NCBI RefSeq assembly: GCF_024498355.1 | Contig: NZ_CP101833.1 | Coordinates: 3,081,001-3,145,000, forward strand | Direction of reading: 5' to 3' | Origin: Bacillus pumilus | GTDB taxonomy: Bacteria; Bacillota; Bacilli; Bacillales; Bacillaceae | DNA: 64,000 nt | In this document: positions 1-6,979 of the stretch, one piece after another | Layout: every line of letters starts with the position of its first letter | How positions within the stretch are numbered: the first letter of the stretch is position 1 | Made by a program: the position numbers and the translations under genes | Notes under the pieces: generated by a model | What the model saw: only the letters and a program-made list of their open reading frames with translations | Database searches by the model: none | What the model was told of the DNA's origin: nothing

Positions 1-349
1 CCCCAATTCCCTCAAAGGAGGAATCAAGCGAATCAGAAAATTGTTTTGCAGTTTGCTTGTCCATGTATACTGAATACGGATCATTTAAAGTTGAAAGCAT
101 CCCTTGAATGGCGCCTTCAAGCAGCTTTTGGCGATCCACTTCCTCTACATATTCATTTGAAATGAGGTCATAGGCTTTCTCGATTTTCTCCATTCCATTT
201 TCTTTCGCCCGATCACTTGATTGAGCTTGTCCAGCCATTGCAGAAGCTGCTTTCGGTGACTCCGCATGAGTCCCCTCTTTATGCGTGATCACCCCTGCAC
301 TCATTAATAGAACGACACTTACCATAATAGATGCGATTTGTTTTTTCAT
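1..349 (-). CDS. ctpB: Carboxy-terminal processing protease CtpB, N-terminal part (cut by window edge)
   Basis: Only the first ~116 residues are present; the rest lies beyond base 1. The ATG at 349-347 follows a strong ribosome-binding site (GAAGGAGG, about 6 nt upstream). The N-terminus MKKQIASIMVSVVLLMSAGV is a signal peptide or membrane anchor. The stretch with YDLISNEYVEEVDRQKLLEGAI and GMLSTLNDPYS is the typical helical N-terminal region of S41 C-terminal processing proteases, just before the PDZ domain. In B. subtilis, CtpB cleaves SpoIVFA to help activate pro-sigma-K during sporulation, and it lies close to ftsEX, as here. The PDZ and protease domains cannot be seen, so catalytic integrity is unknown. 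Divergent from the TauE-type gene; a TATAAT-like -10 lies at 390-395 on the minus strand. Confidence 0.85.
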   Translation of the reverse strand, partial: MKKQIASIMVSVVLLMSAGVITHKEGTHAESPKAASAMAGQAQSSDRAKENGMEKIEKAYDLISNEYVEEVDRQKLLEGAIQGMLSTLNDPYSVYMDKQTAKQFSDSLDSSFEGIG

Positions 350-502
350 ATTTGGCCTCCTTCTTCAACTCTTCCTGATGACCTGAGTTATTATATGCCA
401 GAAGAAGGGATTTCATGTAAGGACATTCTCCCGCGAAAGCTTGACTAATCATTTCATTAGGTGTAATTTTTATTTTGTTATGATCGAGAAGGAGTCTTTG
501 CA

Positions 503-1243
503 ATGTATATTATATTAACTATGCTTTTTTTAGGAATTTTATTAGGATTTGTAGGAGCTGGCGGGGCTGGTTTTGTCATCGCATTGCTTACGTTAATATT
601 TGATGTACCAATCCATACAGCACTAGGTACGTCTTTAGCCGCTATGGCATTTACGACATTATCAGGTGCTTACAGTCACTACCGGGAAGGAAATATTCAG
701 CTCAAATCTGGTTTGATTGTCGGTGCTTTAGCTTGTATTGCATCTTTTGCGGGAGCAAAGGTTGCTCCTTTTATTCCAGAGGAAAGCTTGCACTATTTAA
801 CAGCCGGTATGCTCTTTTTATCTGCTGTTTTTATGATGATCAAATTATTTGTCCTCAATGAAGAAGCAGAGCAGCAGCCGCTTTCTTCACGTCAGCTGCT
901 GACAAGGGGCATCATTTTAGGACTTGTATCAGGTATGCTGTCAGGCATGTTCGGTATTGGGTCTGCCCCATTTATTCAAGTGGGACTTTTAATTTTGCTG
1001 AAGCTGTCTATTAGACAGGCTGTTGGCACGACCATGCTTGTCATTATTCCGATCTCCATTGGCGGTGGAATTGGTTATATTTCAGAGGGCTATGTTGATT
1101 TTATTTTGCTGATTCAAATCTTAATTGGAACAGTATTAGGGGCATTTATTGGCGCGAAATTCACACGACTTGCACCGAAGGTCTTATTGAAATCCGCTGT
1201 ACTGTTAACCCCTATTATTGCCGGGTTACTGCTGTTATTTTAA
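503..1243 (+). CDS. TauE/SafE-family membrane transporter (putative sulfite/organosulfur anion exporter)
   Basis: A 246-residue, almost wholly hydrophobic protein with about eight predicted membrane helices. Glycine-rich repeats at the start of each half (FVGAGGAGFVIALL near residue 16 and SGMLSGMFGIGSAPFIQVGL near residue 142) are typical of the two-fold repeated TauE/SafE (DUF81) family. Members are thought to move sulfite, sulfoacetate or related anions; the substrate here cannot be told. The ATG at 503 has AAGGAG 8 nt upstream, and an extended -10 (TGTTATGAT) lies just before it. It stands alone on the plus strand between ctpB and the M23 gene and ends in a bidirectional terminator, so it looks like a single-gene unit inserted into a region otherwise read on the minus strand. 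Confidence 0.82.
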   Translation: MYIILTMLFLGILLGFVGAGGAGFVIALLTLIFDVPIHTALGTSLAAMAFTTLSGAYSHYREGNIQLKSGLIVGALACIASFAGAKVAPFIPEESLHYLTAGMLFLSAVFMMIKLFVLNEEAEQQPLSSRQLLTRGIILGLVSGMLSGMFGIGSAPFIQVGLLILLKLSIRQAVGTTMLVIIPISIGGGIGYISEGYVDFILLIQILIGTVLGAFIGAKFTRLAPKVLLKSAVLLTPIIAGLLLLF

Positions 1244-1256
1244 TTTTATCTAGATT

Positions 1257-1291
1257 AAAAAAGCCGATAACATCACGTTATCGGCTTTTTG
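1257..1291. terminator. Bidirectional Rho-independent terminator
   Basis: Stem AAAAGCCGATAAC / GTTATCGGCTTTT with a short loop, A-run on one side and T-run on the other. It sits between the convergent TauE-type gene and the M23 gene and can serve both. Confidence 0.88.
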
Positions 1292-2554
1292 TTAGCGGAT
1301 ATATTGCGCTGGATTGACTGCATTTGATTTTGCGCCATTCCATAATCCTTTATGAAGTTCAAAATGAAGATGCTGGCCATGCGATTGACCAGTGTTTCCC
1401 ATATACCCAAGGAATTGTCCTTGCTCGACTCTCTGCCCTGTTGAAACACTTCTTGTTGACAGATGGGCGTATACCGTTTGATACGTCTGTCCATTGATGT
1501 TGTGTGTAATAAATACAACATTCCCGTAGCTTGACGAGTAGCTTGAGTTCGTGACTGTTCCAGATGCTGCTGCAACGACAGAAACGGTGCCTTTTGCCGC
1601 AATATCTAATCCGTAATGATGTCCGCCAGAACGTCCACCAAAGCCTGATGAGAATCGGCCTGCAGCCGGCTTAATGAAGCCTGAGCTGCTTGCTGGTGTA
1701 TCTGACACTTGATCAGACCCGCCACTTGATGCAGGTGCATTTTTTTTAGCAGCGGCTTGCTGTGCTTTTTTAGCTTCTTCCTTTTGACGGCGTGCTTCCT
1801 CAGACTTCACAGCCGCTTTTTGATTCGCTAGAATTTCTTTTTCATTTTCAAGCTTGCCCAGTTCATCATGTGCATGTTCTTTTTCTTCCGATACATGACC
1901 AAGGACTTTTCCTTTTTCTTTTTGCTGTTTGGATAGGTCCTTTTTCAGGGCTTCAAGCTCTTTCAGTGATGTTTCAAGTCCACTTAGCTGATTATTTAGC
2001 TCTGCTTCTTTTTGCTCCACCAGCTTTAAATCATTTTCATGTTCTGTAATCATGTCTTTATCTGCTTCGACAATCGTTGTGACAGCTCCAACACGACTGA
2101 CAAAATCACTAAAGCTGCGAGCACCTAGCAGCACATCTAAATAGTTGATCGTACCGCCGCTTTTTTGCATAGAACGAATTCGGTCTTTGAAAATCGCTTT
2201 TCTTTTTTCAATTCGCTCGTTGATGACTTGAATGTCTTTTTTCAGTTTCTTGATCTCTTGTTTCGTTTGTTTGACTTCTTTTTCCTTTTCAGCGACCTTT
2301 TCAGTTGCAGCACTTACCTTTTGGTCAATCTTTTCAATCTCTTGTTTTAGCTTTGTTTCTTTCTTTTCAAGCTTTGCCAGCTCTGATTTCTTTTTCTTCA
2401 AAGTTGATTCAGTCTTTGATGTTTTCTCTTCGATTTGTTGACGTTTTTGATCTAGGTCTTCGTATGCGAATGCACGATTTTCGTTTCCTGGAATGTATAG
2501 CCACGTTGTTCCAATAAACGCTGCCATTCCAGCCATCATCAGCTTTCTTTTCAA
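1292..2554 (-). CDS. Coiled-coil M23 (LytM) murein hydrolase, EnvC/PcsB-like, next to ftsX
   Basis: 420 residues from a TTG start at 2554; AGGGG lies 9 nt upstream, and the longer open frame to 2626 has no ribosome-binding site and spoils the signal peptide. Order: signal peptide (residues 1 to about 30, ending NRAFA), long Lys/Glu-rich coiled coil (about 32-265) with the conserved patch YLDVLLGARSFSDFVSRV, a low-complexity Ala/Ser linker, and a C-terminal M23 domain. Both zinc-site motifs are intact: HHYGLDIAA and HGQHLHFELH. It should therefore cut peptidoglycan cross-bridges outside the membrane. Coiled-coil hydrolases or activators beside FtsEX (EnvC in E. coli, PcsB in streptococci, CwlO in B. 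subtilis) are controlled by FtsX; the gene order here (ftsE-ftsX-this gene, 115-nt gap) suggests the same, as inference. The B. subtilis CwlO has an NlpC/P60 rather than an M23 domain. Confidence 0.85.
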   Translation of the reverse strand: MKRKLMMAGMAAFIGTTWLYIPGNENRAFAYEDLDQKRQQIEEKTSKTESTLKKKKSELAKLEKKETKLKQEIEKIDQKVSAATEKVAEKEKEVKQTKQEIKKLKKDIQVINERIEKRKAIFKDRIRSMQKSGGTINYLDVLLGARSFSDFVSRVGAVTTIVEADKDMITEHENDLKLVEQKEAELNNQLSGLETSLKELEALKKDLSKQQKEKGKVLGHVSEEKEHAHDELGKLENEKEILANQKAAVKSEEARRQKEEAKKAQQAAAKKNAPASSGGSDQVSDTPASSSGFIKPAAGRFSSGFGGRSGGHHYGLDIAAKGTVSVVAAASGTVTNSSYSSSYGNVVFITHNINGQTYQTVYAHLSTRSVSTGQRVEQGQFLGYMGNTGQSHGQHLHFELHKGLWNGAKSNAVNPAQYIR

Positions 2555-2668
2555 AACGATATTCCCCTCCCATGACAACTGTCGACATGAAGAGTCGACC
2601 GGATGAATCGGATCAACCGGTCGCACCTTCTATAGAAACCTCGAGTGCTGCCATCAAATAAGATATAT

Positions 2669-3559
2669 TTATACTTTTAAGAATTTACGGATGGACGTTA
2701 AGCTTCCCCACACACCAATGAATGCACCGATCAATAGAAGAATCAGTGATACTTGAAAGACAAACGGGTTATATGGAAGCATTGAAATAAATGAGCCTTG
2801 TACTCTCGGCGCCACCCAGCCCACAACATATTGATACGTGCTAAGCAATAGAGCGATTGGTATAATGGAACCAAATACACCAAGCAGTAATCCTTCAATG
2901 AAGAATGGCCAGCGGATAAACCAGTTCGTTGCACCTACTAGCTTCATAATCTCAATTTCTTTCCGTCTAGCAAAAATCGTAATTTTGATCGTATTGGAGA
3001 TCAAGAACATCGCTGTAAATAAGAGCCCAATAATGAGCGCAATGCCGACATTACGAGCCACTCCGACCACATTAAAGAGTCGGCTGACCTCTTCTTTTCC
3101 ATAGGTTACTTTATACGTACCCTTTAGGTTTTCTAATTTTTTCGCTACTTTTGGTGTATCGTGAGGATCGGTTGTTTTCACAATAAATGCATCGTTTAAT
3201 GGGTTTTCTTGATCAACAAGCCCCATAGATTGTCCATTTTCACCGAAGCTTTTAATCAGTGCTTTTAGTTCGTCATCCTTAGATGAGTATTTCACATCAC
3301 TGATTTCAGGAATCTTTTCAATTTCTGCTTTTAATTCATCCTGCTGCTTTTGATTTGCCGTTAAATCGATTAATACTTTTACTTCTACTTCTTTTTCAGC
3401 GTTCGATGCCATGTTATTCAAGTTGAGCATAATGACAAGAAATACCCCAACTAAAATCAGTGTGACAGTAACCGCACTAATTGATGCAAATGTCATCCAC
3501 GTGTTTCTTCCAAGTGAACGGAAGCTCTCACGTAAATGACGCGAGAGAGTTTTAATCAT
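2669..3559 (-). CDS. ftsX: Cell division ABC transporter permease FtsX
   Basis: 296 residues from ATG 3559; the longer frame adds 12 residues with no support, and 296 equals the B. subtilis length. Topology is that of FtsX: cytoplasmic N-terminus, helix 1 (about 24-46), a large extracellular domain (about 47-170) and three C-terminal helices (about 173-290). The membrane protein pairs with FtsE to transmit ATP hydrolysis to wall hydrolases outside the cell; in B. subtilis FtsEX activates CwlO and affects entry into sporulation. The start overlaps the end of ftsE by 8 nt (ATGATTAA), so the two are translationally coupled. Downstream lies the M23 coiled-coil hydrolase. Confidence 0.95.
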   Translation of the reverse strand: MIKTLSRHLRESFRSLGRNTWMTFASISAVTVTLILVGVFLVIMLNLNNMASNAEKEVEVKVLIDLTANQKQQDELKAEIEKIPEISDVKYSSKDDELKALIKSFGENGQSMGLVDQENPLNDAFIVKTTDPHDTPKVAKKLENLKGTYKVTYGKEEVSRLFNVVGVARNVGIALIIGLLFTAMFLISNTIKITIFARRKEIEIMKLVGATNWFIRWPFFIEGLLLGVFGSIIPIALLLSTYQYVVGWVAPRVQGSFISMLPYNPFVFQVSLILLLIGAFIGVWGSLTSIRKFLKV

Positions 3560-4238
3560 AAATTCCGTACTCCCCTCTTGCTTCGTCACGCACAATCATA
3601 CCATCTTCGATTGCGATGACGCGTTTCTTGATGCTGTTTACAATCTCTTTGTTGTGTGTCGCCATGACGACTGTTGTACCGCGGTTATTAATCTCTTCCA
3701 GTGTCTTCATGATTTCCAATGATGTATCTGGATCAAGGTTTCCTGTAGGCTCGTCTGCAATGACAACCTCAGGACTATTGACGATCGATCTAGCGATAGA
3801 TACACGCTGCTGTTCACCGCCAGAAAGCTGGTCAGGAAATTGGCGCGCTTTGTGCTTTAGCTGCACCAAATCGAGTACATCAAGCACTTTTTTCTTAATG
3901 ATACTTGGCTGTTCACCAATAACTTCAAGAGCAAATGCCACGTTCTCAAACACTGTGAGGGACGGCAGCAGTTTGAAATCTTGGAATACCACGCCGATTT
4001 CTCTTCTCACATAAGGAATTTCTTTTTCCTTAATCGAGCCTAAATCTTTGTTATTAATTAAGATTTTCCCTTTGGTTGGCTTCTCTTCACGATACATCAT
4101 TTTGATGAAAGTGGATTTACCAGCACCACTGGGACCAACAACATACACAAATTCTCCTGGATGGATAGAGACATTGATTCCATTGATCGCCTTTACGCCA
4201 TTAGGATAGATCTTGTAGACTTCCTTCATTTCAATCAT
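3552..4238 (-). CDS. ftsE: Cell division ATP-binding protein FtsE
   Basis: 228 residues, the family length. Walker A GPSGAGKST near residue 36, Q-loop region VFQDFKLLPS, signature LSGGEQQR, Walker B VVIADEPTGNLDP and H-loop ATHNKE are all present, so it should be an active ABC ATPase. It drives FtsX. First gene of the ftsE-ftsX(-M23) unit. The ATG follows TTAGGTGATTAC as ribosome-binding site. Confidence 0.96.
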   Translation of the reverse strand: MIEMKEVYKIYPNGVKAINGINVSIHPGEFVYVVGPSGAGKSTFIKMMYREEKPTKGKILINNKDLGSIKEKEIPYVRREIGVVFQDFKLLPSLTVFENVAFALEVIGEQPSIIKKKVLDVLDLVQLKHKARQFPDQLSGGEQQRVSIARSIVNSPEVVIADEPTGNLDPDTSLEIMKTLEEINNRGTTVVMATHNKEIVNSIKKRVIAIEDGMIVRDEARGEYGIYD

Positions 4239-4278
4239 GTAATCACCTAATCTTTTCTTATTCGCTGACTAACAGCTT

Positions 4279-4306
4279 ATCATGATGTTTTGACACTTAT
4301 CGTCAA
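4279..4306 (-). promoter_or_regulatory. Possible sigma-A promoter of ftsEX
   Basis: On the minus strand TTGACG, 16-nt spacer, CATGAT (4/6), about 40 nt upstream of ftsE. The match is modest. Confidence 0.35.
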
Positions 4307-4587
4307 AAAACGTTATGTATGGTCACGCACATACCCTTCGATACGTACAAGCAATTTATGTCCTTTTCATCCAAAAAGATGAAAAAAATGATCATCTAAA
4401 TTTCAACAACTCCAATTATACGTCATGAATCGACGCAATGGTATTACATTTATATTTCAAAACTTATAAATAAAAGGTAAATAGAATAACAAAAACCGAA
4501 AAACATGCCTTTTTACCCTTATTTTTTAAATAAAACTTAATATAATACGCTTTCATACTATTCAAAAGTCTTTTTCTACATATAAAA
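4307..4587. other. AT-rich intergenic region without a gene
   Basis: About 280 nt between the ftsE promoter area and the cccB terminator. It is strongly A+T rich. No open frame with a ribosome-binding site, tRNA or strong hairpin was seen. Confidence 0.6.
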
Positions 4588-4625
4588 AAATAAAACCTTG
4601 TCGATTAGACAAAGGTTTTATTTTT
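4584..4625 (-). terminator. Rho-independent terminator of cccB
   Basis: Near-palindrome AAATAAAACCTTGTC / GACAAAGGTTTTATTT with one bulge, followed on the minus strand by a T-run (A-run at 4584-4590). It overlaps the last codons of cccB. Confidence 0.8.
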
Positions 4626-4947
4626 TCTCTGAAAGCCATTTTGCGACTTCTTTCGCTTGCTTCTCATCTACCATCCCGCTTGGCATAGACCCTTTACCGT
4701 TCTGTGCAATGTCTGCGATTTGGCTTTCGTTATATTTCTTCCCTACTTCTTTCAGGCTTGGTCCGCCGCCGCCAGATAAATCTTTCCCATGACAGCCAAT
4801 ACAGTTTTGCTGATAAACTTCCTCCCCACTGCTCATAGTAGAAGTACTCTTACTTCCTTCTTTGTCACTGCTGCTTGAATTTCCTCCACAAGCCGCAAGT
4901 ACAAAAAACATGGCCACAAATAGAAGTGTTAATCCGCTCTTTTTCAT
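4618..4947 (-). CDS. cccB: Cytochrome c-551 lipoprotein CccB
   Basis: 109 residues. The N-terminus is a lipoprotein signal peptide with lipobox LAAC (Cys about 20), then a Ser-rich linker, the haem-attachment motif CIGCH, and a distal Met (GSMPSGM) that can be the second haem-iron ligand. This is a small membrane-anchored c-type cytochrome on the outer face of the membrane; in B. subtilis it carries electrons near the terminal oxidases. The ribosome-binding site GGGAGGGAAATAG precedes ATG, and a perfect TATAAT -10 lies at 4983-4988 (minus strand), so it probably has its own promoter. The gene order prfB ... yvjA, cccB, ftsE fits B. subtilis. Confidence 0.93.
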   Translation of the reverse strand: MKKSGLTLLFVAMFFVLAACGGNSSSSDKEGSKSTSTMSSGEEVYQQNCIGCHGKDLSGGGGPSLKEVGKKYNESQIADIAQNGKGSMPSGMVDEKQAKEVAKWLSEKK

Positions 4948-4995
4948 CTATTTCCCTCCCTTACAATCATTTGGTCAACGCTATTATATCCTTGT

Positions 4996-5847
4996 TTACG
5001 CCCTTTTAAAACCCTCACCAAGCACCTCTTTTGCGTCCATCACGATGACAAATGCTGATGCATCGATTGCTTTCACGACTTGTTTCAACTTTGTGAATTG
5101 TGTTTGCCCAACGACACACATGAGAATCGGACGGTCATGATCGGTATATCCTCCGACTGCCGAGATCTTCGTCACACCACGGTCAATTTGATCAAAAACC
5201 GCTTGTCTGACCTCATCCTCATGCCCTGTAATGATCATTGCCATTTTCGAATGACTGAAGCCGGCCTGTACCACATCAATTGTTTTACTCGAGATAAATA
5301 CACCAATGACAGCGTAAAGTCCTTCTTCGATTCCAAAAACAGTCATGGCAGCGAGGACAATCAGGCCATCCATCATCGCTAAACATGTGCCAAGCGTCAG
5401 TCCTGTATATTTATTAATGATTTTGGCAGCGAGTGCCGTTCCACCCGTTGATCCATTCCCGAGGAACACGAGCCCTATCCCGATTCCAATCACCACTCCA
5501 CCAAAAATGGCTGCTAACAGTGCTTCATGTGTTACAGGAGCAATTTGTCTTGTTAAGAACACCATCAAAGGTAAAAAAATAGAGCCAACGAGTGTTTTCA
5601 CACCAAATGTACCGCCTAATAAATAAAAACCAGCGATAAACAGCGGAATATTAAGTCCCCACTGCACATATGCCGCTTCAAAACCGAATGACTGCATAAT
5701 GGTACTAATTCCGCTCACACCCCCAGCGGCTATCTGATTCGGTAATAATAACGTATTAAATCCAATCGCCACGATGGCTGATCCTATTAAAATGAACAGA
5801 TAATTTTTCACTTCGATCAAAAATTGAGAGTGATGTCCCTGCTTCAT
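4996..5847 (-). CDS. yvjA: YitT/DUF2179-family membrane protein YvjA
   Basis: 283 residues. Five to six hydrophobic helices fill about residues 12-195 (LNIPLFIAGFYLLGGTFGVKT is typical), followed by a soluble C-terminal DUF2179 domain of about 55 residues (MAMIITGHEDEVRQAV, GVTKISAVGGYTD). This is the architecture of the YitT/YvjA family found in several copies in Bacillus. The molecular function is not established; the C-terminal domain is thought to bind a ligand or nucleotide. It lies between cccB and the divergent hydrolase, as in B. subtilis around prfB-cccB. Confidence 0.87.
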   Translation of the reverse strand: MKQGHHSQFLIEVKNYLFILIGSAIVAIGFNTLLLPNQIAAGGVSGISTIMQSFGFEAAYVQWGLNIPLFIAGFYLLGGTFGVKTLVGSIFLPLMVFLTRQIAPVTHEALLAAIFGGVVIGIGIGLVFLGNGSTGGTALAAKIINKYTGLTLGTCLAMMDGLIVLAAMTVFGIEEGLYAVIGVFISSKTIDVVQAGFSHSKMAMIITGHEDEVRQAVFDQIDRGVTKISAVGGYTDHDRPILMCVVGQTQFTKLKQVVKAIDASAFVIVMDAKEVLGEGFKRA

Positions 5848-5977
5848 GTCTTTCTTCCTCCGTTACTTCTGAATGCACCCCTATTTTAAGCCCTCCTATA
5901 CAGAATGTAAATAACAGCCAAATGCAGTGCTAATGGATTAATACTTTATCACACAGCCGGATCAGCGTATTCGGCGG

Positions 5978-6005
5978 TTGGCATGAGAGAAAGTGATGGT
6001 ATATT
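5978..6005 (+). promoter_or_regulatory. Sigma-A-type promoter of the alpha/beta hydrolase gene
   Basis: TTGGCA (5/6), 16-nt spacer, TATATT (5/6), 30 nt before the start codon. Confidence 0.65.
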
Positions 6006-6035
6006 TAATATGTACATGAGAAGAAGGGACATGCG

Positions 6036-6770
6036 ATGAAGAAAATACTGCAGATTACTGGCATTACATTACTTGTACTGATGATCTTAGCTTTTGGTGC
6101 CTTCTATACATGGAGCCGCTTTACGTATGGACCATCCGAAGGATTAAAAAAGCAAGTGAACATCGAGCAAGTGGAACATAAAAATGGGGTTTATGCATTT
6201 GAGGCTTCAAAAAGCGATACAGGCATCATTCTCTATCCCGGGGCAAAGGTGGAACCACTTGCTTACGCCTATATAGGGGATGCGCTAATGAAAAAAGGCT
6301 ATTCTGTCTTTATCCCCAAGATGCCGTTTTCCTTTGCGATCTTCAATACAAAGAAAGCACAGGACATCATCAAGGATCATCAAGCCATCAAACACTGGTA
6401 TATTGGCGGTCATTCACTTGGCGGGACAGCTGCCGCTATGTATGCAGAAAAAAACCAAAGCAAGCTGGACGGACTCTTTTTCCTTGCTTCCTATCCAGCA
6501 TCAGATGATCTGAAACAAGCGTCCTTCAAGGTACTATCTATATCAAGCGAAAAGGATGGGCTAGCGACACAAGAGAAAATCAAGCAGTCGAAAAAACAGC
6601 TCCCCTCTCAAACGGTGTACCATGAGATACAAGGAGGGAATCATGCGCAATTTGGCATGTACGGCAAACAAAAAGGTGATCAGCCTGCTGATATTCCAGC
6701 CCTAGCACAGCAAAAAGAGATCATTCAGAGGGTGATTGAATGGTTAAAGCCAGCAAAAAATCTCCCGTAA
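6036..6770 (+). CDS. Membrane-anchored alpha/beta hydrolase
   Basis: 244 residues; AGAAGAAGGGACATGCG provides the ribosome-binding site. The N-terminus MKKILQITGITLLVLMILAF is an uncleaved membrane anchor or signal peptide, so the enzyme probably faces outward. The nucleophile elbow GGHSLGGTAAA (Ser about 131) is clear; a likely acidic residue is in the SSEKDGLAT segment and a His in GGNHAQFG, which together complete a Ser-Asp-His triad. It resembles the alpha/beta-hydrolase-5 group (PF12695), dienelactone hydrolase-like enzymes of unknown substrate. Single-gene unit. The last codons lie in the left copy of a 13-bp direct repeat that bounds the following ~190-bp insert. Confidence 0.82.
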   Translation: MKKILQITGITLLVLMILAFGAFYTWSRFTYGPSEGLKKQVNIEQVEHKNGVYAFEASKSDTGIILYPGAKVEPLAYAYIGDALMKKGYSVFIPKMPFSFAIFNTKKAQDIIKDHQAIKHWYIGGHSLGGTAAAMYAEKNQSKLDGLFFLASYPASDDLKQASFKVLSISSEKDGLATQEKIKQSKKQLPSQTVYHEIQGGNHAQFGMYGKQKGDQPADIPALAQQKEIIQRVIEWLKPAKNLP

Positions 6771-6965
6771 TGGAGGGCTCAGCGTGTAAACAGACCCTGG
6801 CAATCGGTGTCAGTCCTGCGTGCCGGTGCTCACGAATGTCACATTCGCTCCAGTACTCGTCCTTCCTAGACGACAAAGGTTTTCTATCACACTGAAAAGA
6901 AGACAAAGGGCTAAAATAAAGTTCATTTTAGCCCTTTGTCAACAATCTGAAGCTCCCGTAATGGA
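6762..6965. repeat. ~190-bp structured repeat element with 13-bp terminal direct repeats
   Basis: CTCCCGTAATGGA occurs at 6762-6774 (covering the hydrolase stop codon) and again at 6953-6965. Between them are GC-rich short inverted repeats (GAATG TCA CATTC; CGTC CTTCCTA GACG) and at the right end a perfect 16-bp stem GACAAAGGGCTAAAAT / ATTTTAGCCCTTTGTC. The last 56 bp (6895-6950) recur at 48403-48458 with two mismatches. This looks like an inserted, dispersed non-coding element. I can make no coding sense of it. Confidence 0.6.
6895..6950 (-). terminator. Strong hairpin of the repeat element, probable terminator for the M3 peptidase gene
   Basis: Perfect 16-bp stem with a 7-nt loop. Read on the minus strand it is followed by TTCTTTTC. 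It lies 30 nt beyond the M3 peptidase stop. On the plus strand no T-run follows. Confidence 0.6.
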
Positions 6966-6979
6966 AAGCTTTTCATTTA

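Noticed and set aside
1792..2517. Several plus-strand open frames opposite the M23 gene
   Set aside because: Phe/Leu/Ser-rich shadows of the Lys/Glu-rich coiled coil; no ribosome-binding sites.
2552..2626. Longer N-terminus for the M23 hydrolase
   Set aside because: It has no ribosome-binding site, hides the signal peptide, and a TTG with AGGGG at proper distance lies inside.
2580..2640. Inverted repeats between ftsX and the M23 gene (GTCGAC pair, GACCGG/CCGGTC)
   Set aside because: Short stems without a T-run; could be chance, and no function can be argued.
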